Shown: piece after piece, positions 44,665-53,823 of the stretch
Layout: every line of letters begins with the position of its first letter
How positions within the stretch are numbered: position 1 is the first letter of the stretch
Assembly (NCBI RefSeq): GCF_021531075.1
Contig: NZ_JADYTJ010000005.1
Location: 36,810-100,809, forward strand
Length of the DNA: 64,000 nucleotides
Reading direction: 5' to 3'
DNA from: Bacteroides caecigallinarum
GTDB lineage: Bacteria; Bacteroidota; Bacteroidia; Bacteroidales; Bacteroidaceae
Notes under the pieces: model-generated
What the model was told of the DNA's origin: nothing
The model's database searches: none
The model's input: only the letters and a program-made list of their open reading frames with translations
Made by a program: the position numbers and the translations under genes

Positions 44665-44696
44665 GATATAAATTATGTTTTTTTCTTAGCCAGTTA

Positions 44697-45716
44697 TCAG
44701 TTGGCAGCTTCGAATTCAGTCAGGAATCTTGTATCGTTTTCAGAGAACATACGCAAGTCTTTAACCTTGTACTTAAGGTTTGCAATACGTTCCACACCCA
44801 TACCGAATGCGTATCCTGAATACACCTTGCTGTCTATTCCGTTAGCTTCAAGCACAGCAGGGTCCACCATACCGCAACCAAGGATTTCCACCCAACCGGT
44901 GTATTTACAGAACGGACATCCTTCGCCTCCACAGATATCACAGCTGATATCCATTTCTGCGCTAGGCTCTGTAAATGGGAAGTATGACGGACGAAGACGA
45001 ATCTTTGTACCTTCGCCAAACATTTCCTGTGCAAACTGGAGCAGAACCTGTTTCAGATCGGTAAATGAAACGTTCTTGTCAACGTACAGTCCTTCTACCT
45101 GATGGAAGAAGCAGTGTGCTCTATAGCTGATAGCTTCGTTTCTGTATACACGTCCCGGGCAGATTACTCGGATAGGAGGTTGCGAAACTTCCATTACTCG
45201 GCTTTGTACAGACGAAGTATGGGTTCTCAGGATAATGTCCGGATGGCTTTCTATAAAGAAAGTGTCCTGCATGTCGCGTGCCGGATGGTCTTCAGCAAAG
45301 TTCATAGAAGAGAATACGTGCCAGTCATCTTCCACTTCAGGACCATCGGCAATGGTAAATCCCATACGGCTGAAAATGTCTATTATTTCATTCTTTACAA
45401 TGCTCAGCGGATGGCGTGTACCCAGGTCTATAGGATAAGCGGTACGTGTAAGGTCAAGTTCGGCAGCACCGTTGTCCTGCATTTCGAAAGCCTCTTTCAG
45501 AGCTGCTATACGTTCCTGTGTACGGTTCTTCAGCTCGTTCAGTTTCATTCCCACTTCCTTTTTCTGTTCGGCAGCCACATTTCTGAAGTCGGCCATAAGT
45601 GCATTTATAGCACCCTTTTTACTAAGGTATTTTATTCTCAGAGCTTCCAGTTCTTCTGCATTCGAAGCTTTCAGATCTTCTATTTCCTTAAGTAACTCTT
45701 CTATTTTTGCTAACAT
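44697..45716 (-). CDS. pheS: Phenylalanine-tRNA ligase alpha subunit
   Basis: The 339-residue class II synthetase subunit has an N-terminal coiled-coil for tRNA binding (residues 1-85, EELLKEIEDLKASNAEELEALRIKY). Class II motif 1 is HPLSIVKNEIIDIFSRMGF. Motif 2 lies around DTFFIESHPDIILRTHTSSVQ and RVYRNEAISYRAHCFFHQVEG. Motif 3 is GMGVERIANLKY. SAEMDISCDICGGEGCPFCKYTGWVEILGCGMVDP is a Cys-rich insert found in many bacterial PheS. pheT is not adjacent. A -7 element lies at 45748-45755. Confidence 0.98.
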   Translation of the reverse strand: MLAKIEELLKEIEDLKASNAEELEALRIKYLSKKGAINALMADFRNVAAEQKKEVGMKLNELKNRTQERIAALKEAFEMQDNGAAELDLTRTAYPIDLGTRHPLSIVKNEIIDIFSRMGFTIADGPEVEDDWHVFSSMNFAEDHPARDMQDTFFIESHPDIILRTHTSSVQSRVMEVSQPPIRVICPGRVYRNEAISYRAHCFFHQVEGLYVDKNVSFTDLKQVLLQFAQEMFGEGTKIRLRPSYFPFTEPSAEMDISCDICGGEGCPFCKYTGWVEILGCGMVDPAVLEANGIDSKVYSGYAFGMGVERIANLKYKVKDLRMFSENDTRFLTEFEAAN

Positions 45717-45747
45717 ATATTACTGTTTTAAATTTTTTATATTGGCG

Positions 45748-45755
45748 CAAAGTTA
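45748..45755 (-). promoter_or_regulatory. -7 element of pheS
   Basis: TAACTTTG on the minus strand lies about 32 nt before the pheS ATG; no -33 TTTG at the usual distance. Confidence 0.4.
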
Positions 45756-45838
45756 AGTATTTAAACTGAAATATTTCCTTTTTCGCGGAATAAAAAAGAA
45801 AACTTGACTTATATTAGTTAGCAAATCGAAAAAATAGG

Positions 45839-45846
45839 TAATTTTG
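45839..45846 (+). promoter_or_regulatory. -7 element of the DUF4348-murB-MBL operon
   Basis: TAATTTTG lies 28 nt before the ATG at 45875; no clear -33. Confidence 0.4.
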
Positions 45847-45874
45847 TTGCGTTTTTAATATTAGGTATTGTTAG

Positions 45875-46744
45875 ATGAAAAATATTCTATTGGGACATGT
45901 CTTGCTGTTTCTGGTAGTATCGTGTACATTACAGCATAAGAAATCTGATTCCCTTTCGGATGTAGAAGGGCAGGAGCTGGTTGAAACAGACAGTGTCATT
46001 GCTTCGGACGAGGCGATGGACGACACATTGATTGTGGTTGATGAGATTGTGCCGGTTACAGCCGATGCCAGTTTTATAGATTTTCTTTATTATTTCACCT
46101 CCGATAAGGATTTTCAGCATTCGCGAATCATTTTTCCTGTATCGTTCTATAATGATACCACTGTGGCCAGACTTACATCCGAACAGTGGGAGTTTGACCC
46201 AATGTTTGATTCCGACCAGCTCTACACTGTGATATTCGATAAGGAAGAAGAACTGGAGTTGGAGAATGCATCCTCTTCGCAGAGTGTTCAGATAGACTGG
46301 ATGTACCTTTCGGATTTTCATATCAAGAGGTATTATTTCGAGTTGAAAAACAATCAATGGTTTCTCGAAGCTGTGAATAAGGAAAAGATGTCCCGTTCAT
46401 CATCCTTCGGCGAGAATTTCTATGATTTTTACACACGTTTTGCTTCCGACACAGTTTTTCAGGCCGAACGTCTGGCAAAACCTCTGCTGTTTTCTACAGT
46501 CGATCCCGAAGATGAATTCTCAGTTCTTGAAACCACGCTCGAACCGGGTCAGTGGTTTGCATTCCGTCCTCCTATGCCGTTGGACAGGCTCTCCAATATA
46601 CGTTACGGACAAGGTGACACGGAACGTTCCAATACCAAGATTGTAGAGTTCAAGGGACTTGGCAACGGATTTAGCAATACTATGTATTTCCATCGTATTC
46701 ACGGAAAATGGAAACTTGTTAAATTTGAAGACCTGGGCGATTGA
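45875..46744 (+). CDS. DUF4348-type lipoprotein
   Basis: The 289-residue protein has a lipoprotein signal (LLFLVVSC, lipid Cys17) and an acidic linker. A two-part domain resembles Bacteroidetes DUF4348 proteins: DASFIDFLYYFTSDKDFQHSRIIFPVSFY and, as an internal echo, NFYDFYTRFASDTVFQAERLAKPLLFSTVDPED. Both end in IHGKWKL or LKNNQWFL type strands, so it looks like an internal duplication of about 130 residues. The function is unknown, probably in the cell envelope given its place directly upstream of murB (24 nt). Confidence 0.82.
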   Translation: MKNILLGHVLLFLVVSCTLQHKKSDSLSDVEGQELVETDSVIASDEAMDDTLIVVDEIVPVTADASFIDFLYYFTSDKDFQHSRIIFPVSFYNDTTVARLTSEQWEFDPMFDSDQLYTVIFDKEEELELENASSSQSVQIDWMYLSDFHIKRYYFELKNNQWFLEAVNKEKMSRSSSFGENFYDFYTRFASDTVFQAERLAKPLLFSTVDPEDEFSVLETTLEPGQWFAFRPPMPLDRLSNIRYGQGDTERSNTKIVEFKGLGNGFSNTMYFHRIHGKWKLVKFEDLGD

Positions 46745-46768
46745 TTTAATATTAATATTTATATACTG

Positions 46769-47776
46769 ATGAAGGAATATACAGATTTCTCTATACTTCG
46801 ATATAACACTTTTGGGATGGACGTCAAGGCTTCCCGTTTTATAGAATACACATCCGTAAGCGAACTTAAGACATTGCTGAAATCGGTTGAACAACCTTTC
46901 TTGCATATAGGTGGCGGTAGTAATCTGCTTTTTCTTTCCGATTATAAAGGAACAATTCTCCATTCAGCCATAAAAGGATTTGAAATTGTTTCGCAGACCG
47001 ACGAGTATGTCGATGTCAAGGCCGGAGCAGGCGAGATATGGGATGATTTTGTTGCATATACGGTGTCTTGCGGATGGTACGGTGCAGAGAATCTGTCTAT
47101 CATTCCAGGCGAGGTAGGTGCATCTGCGGTCCAGAATATCGGTGCTTACGGTGTAGAGGCAAAGGATATAATATTAAGTGTGCATACCGTTGATGTTGCC
47201 GATTTGTCCGAACGCATATTCACAAACCGTGAATGTACATATTCCTATCGCTATAGTAAATTCAAGGGCGAGTACAAGGGAAAATATATTGTGACACATG
47301 TCACTTACCGTCTGTCCAGGAAACCCTGTTTTCATCTTTCTTATGGAAACATAAGTTCCGAACTTGAAAAACGTTCCTTGCCGCCCACATTGGATAACGT
47401 ACGTAGTGTAATTATCGACGTACGTCGTTCCAAGTTGCCGGAACCATCCGAACTTGGCAATGCCGGAAGTTTCTTTATGAACCCTGTCGTGACGGTGGAA
47501 AAGTTTAAGGAGTTACAATCGGCATATCCTGACATCCCCAATTATCAGGTAGGCGATGATGCCGTAAAGATACCTGCAGGATGGATGATTGACCGTTGCG
47601 GATGGAAAGGGCGTAGCATAGGACGTGCAGGTGTTTACCATAAGCAGGCGTTGGTACTGGTAAACCTGGGAGGAGCCGACGGGCAGGAAATTGTAAATCT
47701 TGCCGGTGAGGTTATCAAGTCTGTAAAAGATAAGTTTGGAGTAGAGATACATCCTGAAGTAAACTACATATACTGA
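46769..47776 (+). CDS. murB: UDP-N-acetylenolpyruvoylglucosamine reductase
   Basis: The 335-residue FAD enzyme is of the long (type I) class. NTFGMDVKASRFIEY is at the start, and LHIGGGSNLLFLSDY the FAD site. GAENLSIIPGEVGASAVQNIGAYGVEAKD follows, then CTYSYRYSKFKGEYKG (catalytic Arg/Tyr region), LGNAGSFFMNPVV (catalytic Ser) and VEIHPEVNYI (catalytic Glu). It reduces UDP-GlcNAc-enolpyruvate to UDP-MurNAc in peptidoglycan synthesis. It is in an operon with the DUF4348 gene and the MBL-fold gene (16 nt). Confidence 0.98.
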   Translation: MKEYTDFSILRYNTFGMDVKASRFIEYTSVSELKTLLKSVEQPFLHIGGGSNLLFLSDYKGTILHSAIKGFEIVSQTDEYVDVKAGAGEIWDDFVAYTVSCGWYGAENLSIIPGEVGASAVQNIGAYGVEAKDIILSVHTVDVADLSERIFTNRECTYSYRYSKFKGEYKGKYIVTHVTYRLSRKPCFHLSYGNISSELEKRSLPPTLDNVRSVIIDVRRSKLPEPSELGNAGSFFMNPVVTVEKFKELQSAYPDIPNYQVGDDAVKIPAGWMIDRCGWKGRSIGRAGVYHKQALVLVNLGGADGQEIVNLAGEVIKSVKDKFGVEIHPEVNYIY

Positions 47777-47792
47777 TTATAAATACAACGAT

Positions 47793-48569
47793 ATGAAGAT
47801 AACGATATTGGGAAGCGGAACATCTACCGGAGTGCCACAGATAGGTTGTACATGTCCGGTTTGCACCAGTAATGATCCTCGCGACCGCCGTCTCAGGTGT
47901 TCCGGACTTATTGAAGTGGATGGTGTAAGGATACTGATAGATTGCGGTCCTGATTTTCGTGAACAGATGTTGCGTTATGCTGATTTTGCCCCTATAGATG
48001 CTGTCCTGATAACTCATGAACATTACGATCATGTAGGAGGACTCGACGACCTTCGTCCTTTTTGTCAGTTTAAGGATGTTCCTGTATATGCCGAAGATTA
48101 TACAGCCGAGCGTCTTCAGCAACGCATTCCATACTGTTTTGTAGAACATCCGTATCCCGGAGTGCCAAAAATACCATTACAAAGAATTGAGCCTGGCAAA
48201 CCATTCTCTGTAGCAGGTATGTATGGAAATTCTGTAGAGGTTATTCCTTTCAGGGTGTTTCACGGGAAGATGCCTATTTTGTCGTTCAGGATAGGTAATA
48301 TGGCATGGATTACTGATATGACGGAAATCCCCGATGAAAGCAATGTATATCTTGATAATCTAGACTGTCTGGTAATGAATGCCTTGCGTTTGGAACCGCA
48401 TTGGACTCACCAGAGTCTCCCCGAAGCAATCCAGCGTGCGCAGCATATTTCTGCACGCAGTACATATTTCATTCATGCCAGCCATCATATAGGACTGCAT
48501 GCAGATGTTGAAAGCTCTTTACCCGAAAATATGTATCAGACTTACGATGGAATGCAGATAGAGTTATAG
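47793..48569 (+). CDS. MBL-fold metallohydrolase (PhnP-like phosphodiesterase)
   Basis: The 258-residue protein starts ITILGSGTSTGVPQIGCTCPVCTSNDPRDRRLRCSGLIEVDG, with Cys pairs typical of the PhnP-type group. The zinc motif is LITHEHYDHVGGLDDLRPF. MAWITDMTEIP and YFIHASHHIGLHADVESSLP complete the site. Relatives hydrolyse cyclic phosphate (PhnP, 5-phosphoribosyl 1,2-cyclic phosphate) or act on tRNA 3' ends. Position after murB is common in Bacteroidetes genomes as far as I recall, but gives no functional clue. Confidence 0.9.
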   Translation: MKITILGSGTSTGVPQIGCTCPVCTSNDPRDRRLRCSGLIEVDGVRILIDCGPDFREQMLRYADFAPIDAVLITHEHYDHVGGLDDLRPFCQFKDVPVYAEDYTAERLQQRIPYCFVEHPYPGVPKIPLQRIEPGKPFSVAGMYGNSVEVIPFRVFHGKMPILSFRIGNMAWITDMTEIPDESNVYLDNLDCLVMNALRLEPHWTHQSLPEAIQRAQHISARSTYFIHASHHIGLHADVESSLPENMYQTYDGMQIEL

Positions 48570-48600
48570 AATAATTGTTGAGTAAATCCCTGGCTGGTGC

Positions 48601-50430
48601 TTAGGATTTACTCAATTTCTTTTGGTATAGCTTGTCTATAAGGTCATTTCTGCCCATTCTTCTCAGCTCGTTTATGATAGCTTTCCTCTCTTCAGGTTTG
48701 TACCAGAAGAAGAACATTCGTTGAGCCAGTTTCTCCTTCTGGCTTTTTGCCGAGAATATCGGTTCCAGTGTATATGGATGAAATCCCGTATACCATGCCT
48801 CGGTAGCCACAGTCATTGGTGTAGGCGTAAAGTCCTGAACCTGTTCCAGGTGGAAGTCCAGTCTTTTTGTTATAACCGCCAGTTCTGCCATATCCTCTGC
48901 AGTACATCCCGGATGGCTGCTTATGAAGTAAGGAATAATCTGTTGTCGCAGATTACACTCAGCATTTATACGGTCGAATATCTTCTTGAAACGTTCGAAC
49001 TGCTCGAAAGGAGGTTTTCTCATTATGTACAGCACCTTGTCGCTGGTATGTTCAGGAGCAACCTTAAGTCGGCCGCTTACGTGTTTCATTATCAGTTCGC
49101 GTGTATATTCGCGAGTGCTTCTGTTCACCTCCTGATCTTTGCTTTCGTGCAGAAGCAGGTCGTATCTCACACCGCTTCCTATGAAACTTTTCTTTATGCC
49201 CGGCAAGGCATCCACTGCATGATAAATATCCAGCAATGGCCTGTGGTCGGTATTCAGATTTGGACATACCTGTGGGTGTATACACGACGGGCGTTTACAT
49301 TTCCTGCACATAGCCTCGTTCCTTCCCTTCATGGCATACATATTGGCAGAAGGACCTCCAAGGTCGCTCAGATATCCCTTGAAGTCAGGCATTTCTGTAA
49401 TGGCTTTCACCTCCTTCAGGATACTCTCCTTGCTTCTGCTCACTATGAATTTACCCTGATGGGCAGAAATAGTACAGAAAGCACATCCCCCGAAACATCC
49501 TCTGTGCAGGTTGACCGAGAATTTTATCATCTCATACGCCGGAATGCGTTTGTTCTTGTATTTGGGATGTGGCAGACGCGTGTATGGCAAGTCGAACGAC
49601 ATATCCAGCTCTCCCTGCGTCATAGGAGGGTAGGGCGGATTTACCACTACCACCTTCTTTCCTGTTTCCTGTATTATTCTCTGTGCGGCATATTTGTTCG
49701 ATTCCTCTTCTATGTGCTTGAAATTTTCCGCCTGTTTTTTCTTGTCCTTTAAACATTCCTCGTGCGAGAAAAGCTTTAAGTCGTTTTCCTGAGCCTCAAA
49801 CTCCTCTTTGTTGCACACGTATGCCGTCTGCAGAATATCCGTAGGTATGCAGTTGTTCTCTTTCAGATGCTTGCACAGATTCGTGATAGGTTTTTCTCCC
49901 ATACCATAGATAAGCAGGTCGGCACCCGAATCCACCAGTATGGATTGTCTCACCTTGTCCTGCCAGTAATCATAATGTGTAAGCCTTCTTAGCGATGCCT
50001 CTATTCCACCTATGATTACCGGTACGTCAGGATACAGTTTTTTTAGAATTTGCGAATAAACTATCGTAGGATATTCAGGTCGCATATCGTGGCGTCCGTC
50101 CGGAGTATAAGCATCCTCGCTGCGTAGACGTTTGTTGGCAGTGTACTTGTTCACCATGCTGTCCATGCATCCTGCCGATATACCGAAGAACAGTCTTGGC
50201 TTTCCCAGCTTCTTGAAGTCCCTGAGGTCGTCCCTCCAGTTTGGTTGAGGAATGATGGCCACTTTAAGTCCTTGTGCTTCAAGCATTCGTCCTATTACGG
50301 CAGCTCCGAATGATGGATGGTCCACGTATGCATCACCACTGAACAGGATAACGTCAAGTTCATCCCATCCTCTCAGTTCCACTTCCTTCTTGGTTGTTGG
50401 CAACCAGTCTGTTAGATTATATGCCTTCAA
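48601..50430 (-). CDS. YgiQ-family radical SAM protein
   Basis: The 609-residue protein has a B12-binding-like N-terminal region (DVILFSGDAYVDHPSFGAAVIGRML, IPQPNW, GISAGCMDSMVNKYTA, VIIGGIEASLRRLTHYDYW). A radical SAM core follows, with the cluster motif LHRGCFGGCAFCTISAHQGK. A second Cys-rich patch reads MCRKCKRPSCIHPQVCPNLN. These features, and its length, fit the YgiQ/UPF0313 family, whose reaction is not established. The upstream small gene ends 3 nt before its ATG. Confidence 0.95.
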   Translation of the reverse strand: MKAYNLTDWLPTTKKEVELRGWDELDVILFSGDAYVDHPSFGAAVIGRMLEAQGLKVAIIPQPNWRDDLRDFKKLGKPRLFFGISAGCMDSMVNKYTANKRLRSEDAYTPDGRHDMRPEYPTIVYSQILKKLYPDVPVIIGGIEASLRRLTHYDYWQDKVRQSILVDSGADLLIYGMGEKPITNLCKHLKENNCIPTDILQTAYVCNKEEFEAQENDLKLFSHEECLKDKKKQAENFKHIEEESNKYAAQRIIQETGKKVVVVNPPYPPMTQGELDMSFDLPYTRLPHPKYKNKRIPAYEMIKFSVNLHRGCFGGCAFCTISAHQGKFIVSRSKESILKEVKAITEMPDFKGYLSDLGGPSANMYAMKGRNEAMCRKCKRPSCIHPQVCPNLNTDHRPLLDIYHAVDALPGIKKSFIGSGVRYDLLLHESKDQEVNRSTREYTRELIMKHVSGRLKVAPEHTSDKVLYIMRKPPFEQFERFKKIFDRINAECNLRQQIIPYFISSHPGCTAEDMAELAVITKRLDFHLEQVQDFTPTPMTVATEAWYTGFHPYTLEPIFSAKSQKEKLAQRMFFFWYKPEERKAIINELRRMGRNDLIDKLYQKKLSKS

Positions 50431-50433
50431 TAT

Positions 50434-50754
50434 TTATTCCTCTATATCTTCAATATTTCCTTTTTCTCTCTCCCAGTTTATGTAAAGCATAATTAGTTGA
50501 TGCAGTCCGAAAGCCTTCATGTTGTCATGATAAATTACGTTCAGACACAGGTCCAGCAAGTCTTTGCAGTCATCTTCTGTCGAGGCTATGAGCGAACGCA
50601 CGTTCAGTTTCAGTTTTTCCAGAACACTCTCGTCCACTATACCGTTACTGTCTATAAGTTGCTGGAACAGCGAATATTTTTCTATTGTCTTCAGATTTTC
50701 TTCCGTAATGTTCAGGCTTCTTGTGCCTGACTGGTTTGCTTGAATTGTAAACAT
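50434..50754 (-). CDS. Small soluble protein of unknown function
   Basis: The 106-residue, mainly helical and acidic protein is not recognised. Its centre (ESVLEKLKLNVRSLIASTEDDCKDLLDLCLNVIYHDNMKAFGLHQLIMLYINWE) looks like a helical bundle; no membrane segment or signal is present. It precedes the YgiQ gene by 3 nt, so the pair is surely cotranscribed. A candidate promoter is at 50784-50814. Confidence 0.72.
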   Translation of the reverse strand: MFTIQANQSGTRSLNITEENLKTIEKYSLFQQLIDSNGIVDESVLEKLKLNVRSLIASTEDDCKDLLDLCLNVIYHDNMKAFGLHQLIMLYINWEREKGNIEDIEE

Positions 50755-50783
50755 GGTTTTATTGTTTATGTTGTTCTTAAGTA

Positions 50784-50814
50784 CAAATATATGAAATATA
50801 TTGTTGTGTTGAAA
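50784..50814 (-). promoter_or_regulatory. Promoter upstream of the small gene and ygiQ
   Basis: On the minus strand TATATTTG (50791-50784) is an exact -7. TTTC (50814-50811), 19 nt upstream, is a one-mismatch -33. Confidence 0.5.
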
Positions 50815-50824
50815 AATATTTCAT

Positions 50825-50852
50825 AAAAAAAGCCTACATCTCTGTAGGCTTT
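50825..50852 (-). terminator. Intrinsic terminator after the acyltransferase gene
   Basis: On the minus strand AAGCCTACA-4nt-TGTAGGCTT is followed by a T run; it lies 16 nt after the stop. Confidence 0.88.
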
Positions 50853-50866
50853 CCGTTATCTTCTTA

Positions 50867-51421
50867 TTATATATCTCCTATATCAAATTTCTCAGGATGC
50901 TTTCCCTTGAAATCCTTGAAATAAAGTTTTATTTCGCGCATATCTTTCTCTATGTCGCCTGTTGGCATTATAGCCTTATTGGCATAAATGCATTTTCTTT
51001 CATAGTCTATACCTATCAGTACGATTGGTATTTCTGCCCCGCTTGCTATGAAATAAAAACCTTTTTTCCAGTTCGAATTGGCCGACCTTGTTCCTTCCGG
51101 AGTAATTGCCAGATGGAATTTCTTGCTTTCTTTTATAAGTTTCACAGTCTGTTCCACCAACGATGTACGTTTGTCTCTATTTACTGGTATTCCGCCCATC
51201 CATCTGAAAATATATCCCAGCGGAAAAAAGAACCATTCTTTTTTCATGAAGAATCCGGATTCGCGTCCTATCGCGCCTATAAACAGTTTGCCTATTATCA
51301 AATCCCAGTTTGTGGTATGGGGGGCAGCACATATTATACATTTGTCATAGTCCGGAACATTGACTTCGGCCTTCCATCCTAACAGCTTGAAATATATAAA
51401 ACTGAAAAGTGCTTTCTTCAT
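50867..51421 (-). CDS. 1-acyl-glycerol-3-phosphate acyltransferase-like protein
   Basis: The 184-residue protein has the PlsC-type motifs. CAAPHTTNWDLIIGK is block I (HX4D), GGIPVNRDKRTS block II/III, and FHLAITPEGTRSANSNWKKGFY the EGTR substrate-binding block. PIVLIGIDYERKCIY is block IV. It acylates lysophosphatidate or a similar acceptor at the membrane. It is shorter than classical PlsC (about 240 residues), as in a group of small family members. It follows the 88-residue gene by 16 nt. Confidence 0.9.
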   Translation of the reverse strand: MKKALFSFIYFKLLGWKAEVNVPDYDKCIICAAPHTTNWDLIIGKLFIGAIGRESGFFMKKEWFFFPLGYIFRWMGGIPVNRDKRTSLVEQTVKLIKESKKFHLAITPEGTRSANSNWKKGFYFIASGAEIPIVLIGIDYERKCIYANKAIMPTGDIEKDMREIKLYFKDFKGKHPEKFDIGDI

Positions 51422-51437
51422 TTCCTGCTGTTGTGGA

Positions 51438-51704
51438 TTATTTTTCGTTCAGTTTGTTGAATATTTCTTCAATCTGTGTGTTAAAGTCTGATTTAAGCTT
51501 TTTGTAGAAGCCTTTCACATTTCCCGGTTCTGTATGGCTGATGCGGCTGATTATGTCTGCACGCAGGTTCATAGCCTTTTCCACTAATTCAGCAATCACT
51601 TCACGTCTTCCTGCATCGGCATTCATGCCTTCAATGAAACACATACCTATAGTAACTTCAGAAATATAATTCACATGCTTTTTCAAGTTTCTTCTACTAG
51701 CCAT
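51438..51704 (-). CDS. Small helical protein of unknown function
   Basis: The 88-residue protein begins MASRRNLKKHVNYI and is nearly all helical, with a final stretch (FYKKLKSDFNTQIEEIFNKLNEK) likely to be coiled-coil. No known family is recognised. It is cotranscribed with the acyltransferase (16 nt) and diverges from the PPi-PFK gene. Confidence 0.7.
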   Translation of the reverse strand: MASRRNLKKHVNYISEVTIGMCFIEGMNADAGRREVIAELVEKAMNLRADIISRISHTEPGNVKGFYKKLKSDFNTQIEEIFNKLNEK

Positions 51705-51977
51705 AATTCAATGAATTTAATTGATTAATAAATAATGATTTTGTCGTAAAGATAGTGTTTTTGTTGGAATATTTATTCCTTTTGCCCAAATATTATTCCT
51801 GCTGTGTATTTTTTTTATCAGAGGTTTTCGTATTTCCGAAAAAAAGACGAAATTTGCACGGTATGTTTTTAGGGCGTATTGCGCTGGAAAAAATGACAAG
51901 GCGTTTTTTCAAAAAGCATCATAGCATTAAGAAAGACTATAAATAACATACACCTTATATAAATAAATTTTGAAATT

Positions 51978-53621
51978 ATGACAAAAAGTGCATTACAAAT
52001 TGCAAGAGCTGCTTATCAGCCAAAATTACCAAAAGCCCTTACAGGTGCAGTTGCTGTAAAAGAAGGTGAAGCTACTCAGTCTGTAGCTGACCAGGAAGCA
52101 ATCCAGAAGTTGTTCCCTAACACTTACGGAATGCCTTTGATTCAGTTCGTAGAAGGAAAGGCTCAGAACACAGCCGAAATGAATGTAGGTGTTATCTTGT
52201 CTGGTGGACAGGCTCCTGGTGGTCACAACGTTATCTCTGGTCTTTTCGACGGTATCAAGAAACTTAATCCAAATAACAAACTTTACGGATTTATCCTTGG
52301 TCCTGGCGGTTTGGTAGACCATAACTATAAAGAACTTACTGCTGATATCATCGACGAATACCGCAACACTGGTGGTTTCGATATCATCGGTTCAGGTCGT
52401 ACAAAACTTGAAAAAGAAGAACAGTTCGAAAAAGGTTACGAAATCCTGAAAGAACTTGGCATCAAGGCTTTGGTTATCATCGGTGGTGACGACTCTAACA
52501 CTAACGCTTGCGTTTTGGCTGAATACTATGCTGCAAAGAACTATGGCGTACAGGTAATCGGTTGTCCTAAGACTATCGACGGTGACTTGAAGAACGAAAT
52601 GATTGAAACTTCATTCGGTTTCGATACTGCATGTAAGACTTATTCAGAACTTATCGGTAATATCGAACGCGACTGTAACTCAGCTCGCAAATACTGGCAC
52701 TTCATCAAGTTGATGGGACGTTCTGCTTCTCACATCGCTCTTGAATGTGCTCTTCAGACTCAGCCAAACATCTGTATCGTTTCAGAAGAGGTTGAAGCTA
52801 AGAATATGTCACTTGACGAAGTTGTAACTTACATCGCTCAGGCTGTTGCAAACCGTGCTGCTGAAGGAAACAACTTCGGTACAGTTCTTATCCCTGAAGG
52901 TCTTATCGAGTTCATCCCTGCTATGAAGGCTCTTATCGCTGAATTGAATGACTTCCTTGCTGCAAACGGTGAAGAATTCAACAAAATTGAACCTAACAAG
53001 CAGCGTGAATATATCATCAGCAAGCTTTCTGCTGAAAACTCAGCTATCTATGCTTCTCTTCCAGAAGGTGTTGCACGTCAGTTGTCACTCGACCGCGACC
53101 CACACGGAAACGTACAGGTATCACTTATCGAAACAGAAAAACTTCTTTCTGAAATGGTTGGTAAGAAACTTGCTGCATGGAAGGCTGAAGGCAAGTTCGT
53201 AGGTAAGTTCTCTGCACAGCACCACTTCTTCGGTTACGAAGGACGTTGCGCTGCTCCATCTAACTTCGATGCAGACTACTGCTACTCACTTGGTTATACA
53301 GCTTCATTGCTTATTGCAAGCGGTAAGACTGGTTATATGTCATCAGTACGCAACACTACTGCTCCTGCTGCTGAATGGATTGCAGGTGGTGTGCCTATCA
53401 CTATGATGATGAACATGGAACGTCGTCACGGCGAAATGAAACCTGTTATACAGAAGGCTCTTGTTAAACTTGACGGTGCTCCTTTCAAGGCATTCGCTGC
53501 ACAGCGTGAAACTTGGGCTAAGGAAACTGCATACGTTTATCCGGGTCCTATTCAGTATTTCGGTCCTACAGAAGTTTGCGACCAGCCAACTAAGACTCTT
53601 CAGTTGGAACAGGCTAAATAA
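51978..53621 (+). CDS. pfp: Diphosphate--fructose-6-phosphate 1-phosphotransferase
   Basis: The 547-residue protein is the long form of PPi-dependent phosphofructokinase. [18 protein letters not shown] is at residue 71. [12 protein letters not shown] has Asp where ATP-dependent enzymes have Gly, which marks pyrophosphate use. [24 protein letters not shown] holds the catalytic Asp, and [13 protein letters not shown] follows. It phosphorylates fructose 6-phosphate with PPi, reversibly, in glycolysis. Codon use is strongly biased (GGT, CGT, AAC, GAA), as expected for a highly expressed gene. It is monocistronic, with a terminator at 53657-53707. Confidence 0.97.
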   Translation: MTKSALQIARAAYQPKLPKALTGAVAVKEGEATQSVADQEAIQKLFPNTYGMPLIQFVEGKAQNTAEMNVGVILSGGQAPGGHNVISGLFDGIKKLNPNNKLYGFILGPGGLVDHNYKELTADIIDEYRNTGGFDIIGSGRTKLEKEEQFEKGYEILKELGIKALVIIGGDDSNTNACVLAEYYAAKNYGVQVIGCPKTIDGDLKNEMIETSFGFDTACKTYSELIGNIERDCNSARKYWHFIKLMGRSASHIALECALQTQPNICIVSEEVEAKNMSLDEVVTYIAQAVANRAAEGNNFGTVLIPEGLIEFIPAMKALIAELNDFLAANGEEFNKIEPNKQREYIISKLSAENSAIYASLPEGVARQLSLDRDPHGNVQVSLIETEKLLSEMVGKKLAAWKAEGKFVGKFSAQHHFFGYEGRCAAPSNFDADYCYSLGYTASLLIASGKTGYMSSVRNTTAPAAEWIAGGVPITMMMNMERRHGEMKPVIQKALVKLDGAPFKAFAAQRETWAKETAYVYPGPIQYFGPTEVCDQPTKTLQLEQAK

Positions 53622-53656
53622 TATCGGTTTATGACTGATATAATATAATTGCCAAG

Positions 53657-53707
53657 AATCACCACAGCCAAGCAACAGAGTATGTATGCTCCTGTGGTGA
53701 TTTTTTT
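53657..53707 (+). terminator. Intrinsic terminator of pfp
   Basis: ATCACCACAG (53658-53667) pairs with CTGTGGTGAT (53692-53701) across a 24-nt loop, followed by seven Ts. Confidence 0.85.
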
Positions 53708-53823
53708 ACTATTGTGAATGTGCGTGTAGTCTATATTTGAAGTTATAGAAGTTATAGAAGTAAGTAGGTAATAGCTTTTCAAATCTTCAAACTTGTGTAG
53801 CTTGAATAATAATATTTTAAACC

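Noticed and set aside
45102..45695. 197-codon open frame on the plus strand
   Set aside because: Antisense shadow of pheS, whose motifs are unmistakable.
48721..49752. 343-codon open frame on the plus strand
   Set aside because: It lies wholly opposite the YgiQ gene, has no coherent domain, and the minus-strand frame has clear radical SAM motifs.
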